DNA of 64,000 nucleotides from Nocardioides sp. S-1144 (GTDB taxonomy: Bacteria > Actinomycetota > Actinomycetes > Propionibacteriales > Nocardioidaceae), in assembly GCF_005954645.2 (NCBI RefSeq), contig NZ_CP040695.2:3472001-3536000 (forward strand), written 5' to 3'. The notes beneath the pieces are model-generated. The model ran no database searches. It saw nothing but the letters and a program-made list of their open reading frames with translations, and was not told the DNA's origin. This document shows, piece by piece, positions 43,462 through 52,292 of this stretch (its first letter is position 1; each line of letters starts with the position of its first letter). The position numbers were made by a program, and so were the translations under genes.

Positions 43462-44717
43462 GACTCCCTTCCGAGTGACGGCGGAGCCACGCTACCGGTG
43501 CTGGGGAGCGGGCCGGCACCGTCGCCGGTCCACGTGACCTCGCCGGTCCCCGGGTCGTAGGACGCCACCGTGGGGGCGTCGTACCCGGGCGCCGCGCGCG
43601 GCGGGAGGTTCTGGGCGCCCCGGGCGTTGGTGACCGACGCGGGCTCGGTGCAGCGGGCGTCCTCGTTCATCGGCGGGTCCTCGAAGCGGTCCTGCGGGCT
43701 GCGCCGGTCGGTGCCCTCGTAGCCGGCCGTGCAGGGCTTGGCGTCGGTGATGACCAGGCCGAAGTGAGCGTCGTACAGCCCGGTGACCGGGTCCTTGGAG
43801 GCGACGGTGACCCCGCCCTCGACGATGTAGGGGTAGAGCACCAGCACCTGCTCGATGCCGTCGAGGTGCTCCACCACGATGGAGCCGGTCGTGACCAGGT
43901 TGTTGAGCAGGTCGCCGAGCTCGACGCGGTTGTCCTCGATCAGCCCGCGCAGCTGGTTGGCCGCGAAGGACCCCTCGTCGATGACCCGGCGCAGGTCGGG
44001 GTCGGCGTCGGCCAGCGTGCCGCTGAACCGGGAGAGCTGCCGGGCGAAGGTGCGCAGGGAGCTCTCCGAGAACACCTGGGTCGACAGCACCGTGTTGCTG
44101 TCCTCGATCAGCCGGGTGGTGATGTCGAAGTTCTCGTTGGCGGCGTCGATGAACGAGGTGCCGGTGTCGATGATCTTCTGCAGGTCCGGCCCGGAGTCCT
44201 CGAAGGCGTCGCCGAGCTCGGTCACCGTGGTGCGCAGCGCCTCGCGGTCGACGGAGCCGACCGTCGTCGCGAGGTCGGCCAGCAGCGTCTCGGTGGCGAT
44301 CGGCGTGCGGGTGTTGGTGTTGGCGATCTCCGCGCCCTCCTCGAGGACGGCGACGCCGTCGCCCGGGTCGACCTGGGGCTGGAGCTCGACGTACTGCTCC
44401 CCGACCGCGGACCGGTTGCCGACCAGCGCGACGGCGTCGGCGGGGATGTCGTCGTGCTCGTCGTCGATCTCGAGGACGACGTCGACCCCCTCCTCGGTCA
44501 GCTCGAGCCGGTCGACGGTGCCCACGCCCACGCCGCGGTAGGTGACCTCGGCCCCGGCGAAGATGCCGCCGGCCTCGGAGAAGTGGGCGGTCACGGCGTA
44601 GGCGTCGTCGCGCACCACCTTGTCGAGGCGGGCGTAGCGCGCGCCGACGTAGGTGACGCCGACCAGGGTGATGATCACGAAGACCACCAGCTGGGCCTTG
44701 GTGCGACGGGTGATCAT
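43422..44717 (-). CDS. mceF: MCE family protein, sixth in operon
   Basis: A 431-residue substrate-binding/shuttle protein of the Mce complex. One N-terminal helix (AQLVVFVIITLVGVTYVGAR), the MCE domain (VTAHFSEAGGIFAGAEVTYR; GTVDRLELTEEGVDVVLEID), then a long helical barrel/needle region and a Pro-rich tail. In mycobacteria the MceA-F hexamer forms a tunnel that moves lipids from the outer envelope to YrbE permeases. ATG 44717 overlaps the mceE stop as ATGA. Confidence 0.92.
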   Translation of the reverse strand: MITRRTKAQLVVFVIITLVGVTYVGARYARLDKVVRDDAYAVTAHFSEAGGIFAGAEVTYRGVGVGTVDRLELTEEGVDVVLEIDDEHDDIPADAVALVGNRSAVGEQYVELQPQVDPGDGVAVLEEGAEIANTNTRTPIATETLLADLATTVGSVDREALRTTVTELGDAFEDSGPDLQKIIDTGTSFIDAANENFDITTRLIEDSNTVLSTQVFSESSLRTFARQLSRFSGTLADADPDLRRVIDEGSFAANQLRGLIEDNRVELGDLLNNLVTTGSIVVEHLDGIEQVLVLYPYIVEGGVTVASKDPVTGLYDAHFGLVITDAKPCTAGYEGTDRRSPQDRFEDPPMNEDARCTEPASVTNARGAQNLPPRAAPGYDAPTVASYDPGTGEVTWTGDGAGPLPSTGSVAPPSLGRESWKWLYLQPMTGP

Positions 44718-46153
44718 CGCGTCACCATCCCGGGTGTCAGCAGGGTCACGAGGGCCGGGTCGTAGTACTCCGACAGCTCGCCGAGGGTGGTCCGCCGCGT
44801 CCGGTCGGGGCCGCCGGGCGCCGGGCGGGGGTTGAGCAGGCCGTCGAGGATGTCGCCGAGGTCGGGCACCTCGGGCAGCGGCGGCAGTCCGGGGACGCCG
44901 GGCAGGCCCGGGGTGCCCTCGCCGCCGCCGGTGACGCCGCCGAGGATGCCGCACAGCACCGGGAGCGTCACGTTGGCGCACACCGCCTGGATGACGCCGG
45001 CGGGCAGGTCGCGGCACTCGCGCAGCGACGGTGCGTTGAGGCACTCCGCGATCGCGTCCTGGGCGTCCTGGCACAGCCCGTCGAGGTCGATCTGCACCAG
45101 CGGCAGGTCGTCGGGGACCGAGCTCAGCGGGTCGCACGGGATGCCGGGGAGGTCGGGCAGGTCGGTGAGGTCGAGGTCGAGCTGCACCGACAGGTTCACG
45201 TAGTCGCCCATGTGCAGGTTCCGGGCGACCTGCGGGTCGCGGCCGACGACCTCGTCGACGAAGGGGTAGGTCAGGATCGCGTTGAACGAGTTCACGAGGT
45301 CGTCGCCGGAGTTCGCGAGCTGCTCCAGCACCGGGTCGAGCAGCCGCAGCGCCGTGACCGTGTCGTCCTTTGACCGGTTGATGACGCGGACGCCGACGTC
45401 GCCGAGCCGCTCGAGCGCGGTGAGCATCCGGACCAGGTCGCCGCGCTGCCGGTCGATCGAGAGCAGGGCGCTGGGCAGCTCGTCGAGGGCGTTGTCGATG
45501 CTCGGCTGTTGCCGGCGCACCTCGACGGAGAGCTCGTTGAGCGAGGTGATCGCAGCGACGATGTCGGTCTTGTTCGCGTCGAGCTGGGCCATCAGGTCGG
45601 CCACCTGGGTGAGCACCGAGCGGAAGGAGCCCTCCCGGCCCTCGAGGGCGTCGTTGACCTCGGTGGAGATCGTGCGGAGCTTCTCGAGGCCGCCGCCGTT
45701 GAGGACCAGGCTGAGGGCGCCGAGGACCTCCTCGACCTCGGGGTTGTTGCCGCTGCGCTCGAGCGGGATGACGGCGCCGTCGGCCAGCCGGCCCCGCCCG
45801 CCGCCCGCGGGGGCGGCCAGCGAGACGAACTTCTCGCCGAGCAGGCTGGTCTGGCGGATCGAGGCGACGGCGTCCGCGGGCAGCTGGGTGTCGTTGCGGA
45901 GCAGCAGGGTCACCTCGGCGTGGTAGCCCTCCAGCTCCACCGCCGTCACCCGGCCGACGGCGACGTCGTTGACCCGCACGTTCGACTGGGGCACGAGGTC
46001 GAGCACGTCCTCGAACTCGACGGTGACCGTGAGGGGGTCCTCCCCCACGTCGGTGCCACCGGGGAGCGGCAGGTCGTAGACGTCGAAGTCGCAGCCCGAC
46101 AGCACGACGCTGCCCAGCAGCAGCGCGACCAGGGTGCGCACGAGGCGGTTCAC
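44714..46153 (-). CDS. mceE: MCE family lipoprotein, fifth in operon
   Basis: A 479-residue Mce protein with a lipoprotein signal: basic start, hydrophobic core, lipobox VLSGC with Cys21 to be lipidated. This is the LprK-like feature of MceE. The MCE domain (LTVTVEFEDVLDLVPQSNVR; SIRQTSLLGEKFVSLAAP) is followed by the helical region and a Cys-containing Gly/Pro-rich C-terminus (GTPGLPGVPGLPPLPEVP). GTG 46153 overlaps the mceD stop as GTGA. Confidence 0.92.
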   Translation of the reverse strand: MNRLVRTLVALLLGSVVLSGCDFDVYDLPLPGGTDVGEDPLTVTVEFEDVLDLVPQSNVRVNDVAVGRVTAVELEGYHAEVTLLLRNDTQLPADAVASIRQTSLLGEKFVSLAAPAGGGRGRLADGAVIPLERSGNNPEVEEVLGALSLVLNGGGLEKLRTISTEVNDALEGREGSFRSVLTQVADLMAQLDANKTDIVAAITSLNELSVEVRRQQPSIDNALDELPSALLSIDRQRGDLVRMLTALERLGDVGVRVINRSKDDTVTALRLLDPVLEQLANSGDDLVNSFNAILTYPFVDEVVGRDPQVARNLHMGDYVNLSVQLDLDLTDLPDLPGIPCDPLSSVPDDLPLVQIDLDGLCQDAQDAIAECLNAPSLRECRDLPAGVIQAVCANVTLPVLCGILGGVTGGGEGTPGLPGVPGLPPLPEVPDLGDILDGLLNPRPAPGGPDRTRRTTLGELSEYYDPALVTLLTPGMVTR

Positions 46154-47343
46154 CGCTGGCCCCCCGAGGTGGACGTGGTGGTGGCGGGGCCGGTCGCGCC
46201 GCTCGGCACGAAGCCGCCGAGCGTCGGGTCCGACGGGTTCTCGTACAGCGAGCCGGTGCCGGGCCCGAAGGTCGCGGCCCGCGGGAGCGGGAGCGTCTGG
46301 ATCAGGTCGCACACCTTGCCGTCGTCGTCGTTGGCGCTCACCAGGGCGCACAGCACGGCGGCCGGGTCGGAGGTGATCTCGTTGACCAGGTTGGAGATGT
46401 TGGCGTTCGTGTCGAGGGTGCCGGTGTCGGGGTTGTAGGTCAGCTGGAGGTTGTTGAGCGCCAGGGGCGCGATGCGCAGGGTCTCGTCGAGGGCCTTGCG
46501 CTGCTTGACCAGGACCTTGGCGACGCGGTTGAGGCCGGTGATGTCCTCGCTGAGGATCTCGCGGTTCTCCCGGACGAAGCCGGAGACCTGGTCGAGGGCG
46601 ATCCCGAGGTTCCTCAGCGACCCGGCCAGCTCCTCGCGCTCGCCGGCGAGCAGCGTGGAGACCCGGCCGAGGGAGTCGTTGAAGTCGCGCACCGTCGTGT
46701 CGTTGTCGGCGAGCGTGGTGATGAACTTCTGCAGCTCCGCGGCCGCGCCGAAGAGCTCCTCCTTGTTGTCGTCGAGGGTCTCGCTGAGCCGGCCGACGTC
46801 CTTGACGGTCTGGTTGAACTGCTCGCCCTGGCCGCCGAAGTTGTCGGCGGTGACCTGGAGCAGGTCGGTGAGCGCGCCGTCGGCGTTCGCGCCGTTCGGA
46901 CCGAGGGCGACGGTGAGCCGGTCGAGGCTGGAGTAGATCTCGTCGAGCTCGAGCGGCACCTGGCTGAGCGCCTCGAGCTCGGCGCCGTCGGCCATCTCGG
47001 CGCCCCCCGTGTAGGCCGGCGTGAGCTGCACGTAGCGGTCGCCGACGATCGCCGGGGAGACGAGGACGGCCTTCGCGTCCCTCGGCAGCTGCACCTCCGG
47101 GTCGTAGGTCATCACGACCTTCACCCGGGTGCCCTCCGGGGTGATCGACTCGACCTTCCCGACCGGCACGCCCAGCACCCGGACGTCGCTGCCCTCGTAG
47201 AGCGAGACGGTGCGCGGGAACCAGGCGGTGACCGTCTTGTCCTCCTCGCCGTCCTGGAACAGCGTCAGGCCGGCCGCGACCACGAGCATCAGCAGCACGA
47301 GCGGGACGACGGCGCGTCGCAGGCTCAGGGGTCCGTCACTCAT
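46150..47343 (-). CDS. mceD: MCE family protein, fourth in operon
   Basis: A 397-residue Mce protein. N-terminal helix VVPLVLLMLVVAAGLTLF, MCE domain (VTAWFPRTVSLYEGSDVRVL; AVLVSPAIVGDRYVQLTPAY) and a long alpha-helical segment typical of the Mce needle. The C-terminus is Ser/Thr/Gly-rich. ATG 47343 overlaps the mceC stop as ATGA. Confidence 0.92.
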   Translation of the reverse strand: MSDGPLSLRRAVVPLVLLMLVVAAGLTLFQDGEEDKTVTAWFPRTVSLYEGSDVRVLGVPVGKVESITPEGTRVKVVMTYDPEVQLPRDAKAVLVSPAIVGDRYVQLTPAYTGGAEMADGAELEALSQVPLELDEIYSSLDRLTVALGPNGANADGALTDLLQVTADNFGGQGEQFNQTVKDVGRLSETLDDNKEELFGAAAELQKFITTLADNDTTVRDFNDSLGRVSTLLAGEREELAGSLRNLGIALDQVSGFVRENREILSEDITGLNRVAKVLVKQRKALDETLRIAPLALNNLQLTYNPDTGTLDTNANISNLVNEITSDPAAVLCALVSANDDDGKVCDLIQTLPLPRAATFGPGTGSLYENPSDPTLGGFVPSGATGPATTTSTSGGQR

Positions 47344-48338
47344 CCGCCCAGCCCTCCGTTCGGGATGTTGGGGATCGGGGGCAGGTTCTGGATGTAGGTG
47401 TCGAACCACGGCCCGGTGCCCAGGGTGTTGGCGAAGACGCGGTAGAAGGGCGCCATCAGCCGCAGGCTGTTGTCGAGGTTGTCCTCGTTCTTGGTGATCA
47501 CGTCGAGGACGCTGTCGAGCTGCTCGAGCGCCGGCTTGAGGTCGGTGCGGCTCTGCCGCACCAGGCGGGTCAGCTCCGTCGAGAGCGTCCGGGTCCCGAC
47601 GAGCAGGTCGTGCAGCTGCTGGCGGCGCTGCAGGAGCGCCTCGAACAGGGTGTCGGCGTCCTCCATGAGCGCGACGATGTCCTCGTCGCGGTCGTCGAGC
47701 ACGGTCGAGACCCGCTTCAGGTTCTGCAGCAGCGAGTTCAGCTCGTCGTCGCGGTCGGCGAGGTTCGAGGAGAGCCGGGACAGCCCGTCGAGGGCTCCGC
47801 GGAACTCCTCCGGGGTGTTGCGGGTCAGGTCGGCCAGCACCGAGAGGGACTCGGCGAGCTGGTCGGTGTCGATGCCGGGGTCGCTCTCGCCGTCCCCGAT
47901 GGTGTCGGCCAGCCCCTCGAAGGCCTTGGTGACCGAGAACGGCTCGCTGGTGCGCTCGACCGGGATCACCGAGTCGGCCTCGAGCTGGTCGTCGCCGGCG
48001 GGGTCGAGGGAGAGGTACATCGACCCCAGGAGGGTCTTGACCTGGATCGAGGCGCCGGTCTCGGTGCCGAACTCGGCGTCGGTGTCGACGCGGAAGGTCA
48101 CCTTGACCTTCCCCTCGGCCAGCGCGATCTCCTCGACCTTGCCGACCCGGACCCCGGCCAGGCGGACCTCGTCGTTGGCCTTGAGGCCGCCGGCGTCCTC
48201 GAACAGGGCGTGGTAGGTGTCGCCGCCCCCGATGAGCGGGAGGTCCTGGGCACGGAACGCGGCCAGGAGCAGCAGCACGATCACCATGAGGCTGGCGGCG
48301 CCGATGACGACGGGGTTGCGGTCGCGGAAGGGCTTCAT
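47340..48338 (-). CDS. mceC: MCE family protein, third in operon
   Basis: A 332-residue Mce protein. Helix PVVIGAASLMVIVLLLLAAF, MCE domain (YHALFEDAGGLKANDEVRLA; SIQVKTLLGSMYLSLDPAG) and helical needle segments (LSNLADRDDELNSLLQNL-like). It ends with a Pro/Asn/Gly motif, NLPPIPNIPNGGLGG. It is the shortest Mce in the operon and lacks a long tail. ATG 48338 overlaps the mceB stop as ATGA. Confidence 0.92.
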   Translation of the reverse strand: MKPFRDRNPVVIGAASLMVIVLLLLAAFRAQDLPLIGGGDTYHALFEDAGGLKANDEVRLAGVRVGKVEEIALAEGKVKVTFRVDTDAEFGTETGASIQVKTLLGSMYLSLDPAGDDQLEADSVIPVERTSEPFSVTKAFEGLADTIGDGESDPGIDTDQLAESLSVLADLTRNTPEEFRGALDGLSRLSSNLADRDDELNSLLQNLKRVSTVLDDRDEDIVALMEDADTLFEALLQRRQQLHDLLVGTRTLSTELTRLVRQSRTDLKPALEQLDSVLDVITKNEDNLDNSLRLMAPFYRVFANTLGTGPWFDTYIQNLPPIPNIPNGGLGG

Positions 48339-49387
48339 CCGAGGTCACACCTCTCGGCGCCGAGCTGCACGTTCACCGGCGGCAGGTCGAGACCGGGCAG
48401 CCGGACCCGGCCCTTGAAGTCGCACAGGTAGAAGTTGAACCAGGAGCCGTAGATGGCGGTCCGCCCGATCTTCTCGAGCTTGATCGGCAGCACCTGGAGC
48501 GCCCGGTCGAGCTCGGCCTTGTTGTCGTCGATGTTCTTGGTGAGCCGGCGCAGCTCCTTGATGTCCTCGACGAACGGCGGGCGCACCCCCTGGACGAGGT
48601 CGGCGGTGGCGGTGGTGAGCTCGGTGATGCCCTCGAAGGAGTCCAGGATGGCGCGGCGGTCGCTCTTGAGGCCGGCGACGAGGGTGCGGAAGTTCTCGAT
48701 CAGCGCCGACAGCTGGGTGTCGCGGTCGGCGATGTGGTCCAGGACGTAGTCGAGGTTCTCGAGGAGCTGGCCGATGACGGCGTCCCGGTCGGCGAGGGTC
48801 GAGGTGACCGAGGCGGTGCTCTGGAGCAGCCCCTCGAGCGTGCCGCCCTCGCCCTGGAAGACCTGGATGACCTCGAAGGACAGCTTGTTGACGTCGTCGG
48901 GCGAGAGGGCCTGGAAGAGCGGCTTGAAGCCGTTGAACAGCTGGGTGAGGTCGAGGGCCTCGTCGGTGCGCGAGGCCGGGATCGTGGCGCCGGCGTCGAG
49001 GACGCCGGCGTCGCCGATGCCCTGGCTCAGCGAGACGTAGCGCTGGCCGACGAGGTTGCGGAAGCGGATCGCCGCGAACGTCGACTCGGTCAGCTCGGTG
49101 CCCTCCTCGACGGTGAAGCTGACCTGGGCCATCTTGTCGGGCCCGCCCCTGGTTCCGTCGACGATCTCGATGTCCTTGACGGTGCCGACCCTCACCCCGG
49201 CGATCCGGACGTCGTCGCCCTCGACCACGCCGGTGACGTCCTCGAAGACCGCCTTGTAGTCGCGCGAGCCCTGGAAGCTGATGTTGCCGATGACGATGAC
49301 CAGCAGGCCGGTCGCCATGATCGTGACGAGCATGAAGATGCCGAGCTTGATGGTGGCCGAGAGCGTCTTGGCGTCGAGGATCCTCAC
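48335..49387 (-). CDS. mceB: MCE family protein, second in operon
   Basis: A 350-residue Mce protein. Helix TIKLGIFMLVTIMATGLLVI, MCE domain (YKAVFEDVTGVVEGDDVRIA; AIRFRNLVGQRYVSLSQG) and helical region. The C-terminus (WFNFYLCDFKGRVRLPG) carries the conserved late Cys block of MceB proteins. GTG 49387 overlaps the mceA stop as GTGA. Confidence 0.92.
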   Translation of the reverse strand: MRILDAKTLSATIKLGIFMLVTIMATGLLVIVIGNISFQGSRDYKAVFEDVTGVVEGDDVRIAGVRVGTVKDIEIVDGTRGGPDKMAQVSFTVEEGTELTESTFAAIRFRNLVGQRYVSLSQGIGDAGVLDAGATIPASRTDEALDLTQLFNGFKPLFQALSPDDVNKLSFEVIQVFQGEGGTLEGLLQSTASVTSTLADRDAVIGQLLENLDYVLDHIADRDTQLSALIENFRTLVAGLKSDRRAILDSFEGITELTTATADLVQGVRPPFVEDIKELRRLTKNIDDNKAELDRALQVLPIKLEKIGRTAIYGSWFNFYLCDFKGRVRLPGLDLPPVNVQLGAERCDLG

Positions 49388-50670
49388 TGGAGCGACACCG
49401 CCGCCCCACGGGCCATCGGGCTCATCAGCAGCGGCCCGAGGTCGCCGACCTCGTCGGCGGTGACGCCGAGACCGGGCGCGAGCAGGTCGCGGTAGAGCGC
49501 GTACTCCCCTGCGCTGCCCTGGAACCCGGTGCCGTCCCGCAGGAGGTACGGCGTCCCGACGCGGGTGGTGCCCTTGCCGGTGGGCCGGTCGACGCCGTCG
49601 TCGAAGTCGGGGATCCGCTTGACGGGGTTGGCCTGGTCCCACGGCGGGTCGGGGAGGTTGAGGCAGGTCGGGCCACCGCTCACCGAGACGCGGGGCCGGT
49701 CGTCGACGTCGTACGTGCGGGGCTGGCGCGGCAGCGTCTCCAGCACGATGTGCAGCTTGAAGTTGCGGAACGCCTCGGCCTGGCCGGCGCCGGCCCGCAC
49801 GATGCCGCCGGTCAGGCACGGGAACTCGGTGGAGTAGCGGGCCAGGAGCCGCAGCTGGGCCACCCCGAGCTCACCGAGCCGGACGATGTTCTCCTCGTTG
49901 TCGGCCAGGAACGTGCGGGCGCTGTCGGAGAAGCCGGCGACGTCGACGAAGAGGGCGTTGAGCTTCTTCTCGCGGTCCTCCAGGGTGCCGGTGGTGACCA
50001 CGGTGTTGTCGAGGGTCTCGGCGACCTCGGGCAGGATCTGGGTGTAGATGTCGGCGACGTCGGAGGTCAGCCGGAGGTCCTCGACCAGCTCGGGGATGCG
50101 CGGGTTGAGCCGCTGCAGGTAGCCGTCGAGGATCTCGACGCTCTCGCCGATCTGCTCGCCCCGGCCCTCCAGGGCGGTCGCCAGCGCCGTCAGGGTCGTG
50201 TTGATCTCGGCCGGCTGCACCGTCTCGAGCAGCGGCAGCAGGTCGTTGAGCACCGCCTCGACCTCGGTGGACACCACGGTCCGGGAGATCGTGTCGCCCT
50301 CGGCGAGGACGCCGTCGGCCCGCTCGGGGATGACGAGCGAGACGTACTTCTCGCCGAACAGCGTCTTGGGGACGATCGAGCCGGTGACGTTCGCCGGGAT
50401 CATGTCGATCTTGTCGGGGTAGATGCCGAGGGTGACCGAGGCCCCGTCGGCGTCGGCCTCGTAGTCGAGGACCTCGCCGACCAGGACGCCGCGCAGCTTG
50501 ATGTCGGCGCGCTTGGGCAGCTGGAGCCCGATCGAGGTGGTCTGGAGCCGCACCTCGTCGTACTGGACGAACTTCTTGGTGAAGATCGCGAACGTCAGGT
50601 AGACGCTGGCCAGCAGCAGCGCCAGGAAGACGATGCCGAGCACGCGGGGCCGGGAGAGCGCGGAGGTCAT
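49384..50670 (-). CDS. mceA: MCE family protein, first in operon
   Basis: A 428-residue Mce protein. N-terminal helix VLGIVFLALLLASVYLTFAI, MCE domain (LQLPKRADIKLRGVLVGEVL; SIVPKTLFGEKYVSLVIPE), needle helices and a longer C-terminal domain with FPCLTGGIVRAGAGQAEAFR. It probably forms the tip or part of the hexameric ring that takes up lipid. Its ATG shares one base with the YrbEB stop (TGATG), so the permease and Mce genes are translated together. Confidence 0.92.
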   Translation of the reverse strand: MTSALSRPRVLGIVFLALLLASVYLTFAIFTKKFVQYDEVRLQTTSIGLQLPKRADIKLRGVLVGEVLDYEADADGASVTLGIYPDKIDMIPANVTGSIVPKTLFGEKYVSLVIPERADGVLAEGDTISRTVVSTEVEAVLNDLLPLLETVQPAEINTTLTALATALEGRGEQIGESVEILDGYLQRLNPRIPELVEDLRLTSDVADIYTQILPEVAETLDNTVVTTGTLEDREKKLNALFVDVAGFSDSARTFLADNEENIVRLGELGVAQLRLLARYSTEFPCLTGGIVRAGAGQAEAFRNFKLHIVLETLPRQPRTYDVDDRPRVSVSGGPTCLNLPDPPWDQANPVKRIPDFDDGVDRPTGKGTTRVGTPYLLRDGTGFQGSAGEYALYRDLLAPGLGVTADEVGDLGPLLMSPMARGAAVSLQ

Positions 50671-51506
50671 CAGCCCGCCAGCCTGACCGTGGTGGTGGTG
50701 CCCCAGATCGCCATCGACAGGAACAGGTCGATGACGTTGACCGCGACGATGCTCGAGCGCACCGCGCGACCCACCGCGACCCCGACGCCGGCGGGCCCGC
50801 CGGAGGCGTTGTAGCCGTAGTAGCAGTGGATCAGGATGACCACGACGGCGAAGACCAGCACCTTCCCGAAGGACCAGAGCACGTCCCCGGGTGGGAGGAA
50901 CTGGTTGAAGTAGTGGTCGTAGGTGCCGGTGCTCTGCCCGTAGAACTGCGTCACGACCAGCCGGCTCGCGACGTAGGAGGAGAGCAGCCCCACGACGTAG
51001 AGCGGGATGATCGCGATCAGGCCGCCGATGATGCGGGTCGTCACGAGGAACGGCATCGACGGGATCGCCATCACCTCGAGGGCGTCGACCTCCTCCGAGA
51101 TCCGCATCGCGCCCAGCTGGGCGGTGAAGCCGCAGCCGACGGTGGCGGCGAGCGCGATGCCGGAGACGAGCGGGGCGATCTCGCGGGTGTTGAAGTAGGC
51201 CGAGACGAAGCCGGAGAACGCCGCCGTGCCGAGCTGGTTGAGCGCGGCGTACCCGGACAGGCCGACCTGGGCGCCGGTGAAGAACGTCATCCCGAGGATC
51301 ACCCCGACGGTGCCGCCGATGACCGCGAGCGAGCCCGAGCCGAGGGTGACCTCGGCCAGGATCCGCATGATCTCCCGGGGGTAGCGCGCGATCGTCCTCG
51401 GCACCGCGCCGAGCGCGCGCAGGTAGAAGCCGAGCTGGCCCCCGAGGTCGTCGAGGGCGCTGACCGGCTTCCGGTAGACCGACCTCAGGTTCGGCACCGC
51501 GCTCAC
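50670..51506 (-). CDS. yrbEB: YrbE/MlaE family ABC permease B
   Basis: A 278-residue membrane permease of the MlaE family with five to six helices. An amphipathic N-terminus (RTIARYPREIMRILAEVTLG) is followed by VIGGTVGVILGMTFFTGAQV, and the coupling loop has AQLGAMRISEEVDALEVMAI, the EExDAL motif that contacts the ATPase. It should pair with YrbEA and be energised by Mkl to import Mce-delivered lipids. It overlaps yrbEA by four bases. Confidence 0.93.
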   Translation of the reverse strand: MSAVPNLRSVYRKPVSALDDLGGQLGFYLRALGAVPRTIARYPREIMRILAEVTLGSGSLAVIGGTVGVILGMTFFTGAQVGLSGYAALNQLGTAAFSGFVSAYFNTREIAPLVSGIALAATVGCGFTAQLGAMRISEEVDALEVMAIPSMPFLVTTRIIGGLIAIIPLYVVGLLSSYVASRLVVTQFYGQSTGTYDHYFNQFLPPGDVLWSFGKVLVFAVVVILIHCYYGYNASGGPAGVGVAVGRAVRSSIVAVNVIDLFLSMAIWGTTTTVRLAG

Positions 51507-52288
51507 CCGGCCTTCGGTGGGACGAGCTGGAGGTAGATGGTGCTCATCACGAAGTTCACGACGAAGAGCAGCAGGAAGGTGATGACGACCGACTCGTTGA
51601 CGGCGTCGCCGACCCCCTTGGGGCCACCGCCGGCGTTCATCCCCTTGTAGGAGGCGACGATCGCGGCGAGGAGGCCGAAGACCGCCGCCTTGAGCAGGCC
51701 GACGTAGAGGTCGGGCAGCTGCGCCAGGGCGGTGAAGCTGGCGATGTAGGCGCCAGGCGTGCCGTCCTGGAGGATCACGTTGAAGACGTAGCCGCCGGAG
51801 ACGCCGACCACGCTGACCAGCCCGTTGAGGAAGACCGCGACGAGGATGCAGGCCAGCACCCGCGGGACGACGAGCCGCTGGATCGGGTCGATCCCGAGCA
51901 CCATCATGGCGTCGAGCTCCTCGCGGATCTTGCGGGCGCCGAGGTCGGCGGCGATCGCGGAGCCGCCGGCGCCGGCGATGAGCAGCGCCGTCCCGATGGG
52001 TGCGGCCTGCTGGATGACGGCCAGCACCGAGGCCGAGCCGGTGAACGACTGGGCGCCGAACTGCTTGATGAGGCCGCCGACCTGCAGCGCGATGACGGCG
52101 CCGAACGGGATCGCGACGAGCGCGGTCGGGATGATGGTGACCGAGGCGATGAACCAGGCCTGCTGCAGGAACTCCCGCAGCTGGAAGGGTCGCCGGAAGA
52201 GCCCGCGCAGGACGTCGAGCGCGAACGCGAACAGGCCCCCCGCGGCCCCGAGGGGCGCGAGGACGCGCGAGGACGTCAGGGAGGACAC
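51503..52288 (-). CDS. yrbEA: YrbE/MlaE family ABC permease A
   Basis: A 261-residue MlaE-type permease. FIASVTIIPTALVAIPFGAV forms the first deep helix; the coupling loop ADLGARKIREELDAMMVLGI has the conserved EELDAM, and VPRVLACILVAVFLNGLVSV follows. It is the partner of the next permease. GTG 52288 lies four bases after the mkl stop, consistent with a single operon. Confidence 0.93.
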   Translation of the reverse strand: MSSLTSSRVLAPLGAAGGLFAFALDVLRGLFRRPFQLREFLQQAWFIASVTIIPTALVAIPFGAVIALQVGGLIKQFGAQSFTGSASVLAVIQQAAPIGTALLIAGAGGSAIAADLGARKIREELDAMMVLGIDPIQRLVVPRVLACILVAVFLNGLVSVVGVSGGYVFNVILQDGTPGAYIASFTALAQLPDLYVGLLKAAVFGLLAAIVASYKGMNAGGGPKGVGDAVNESVVITFLLLFVVNFVMSTIYLQLVPPKAG

Positions 52289-52292
52289 CTGC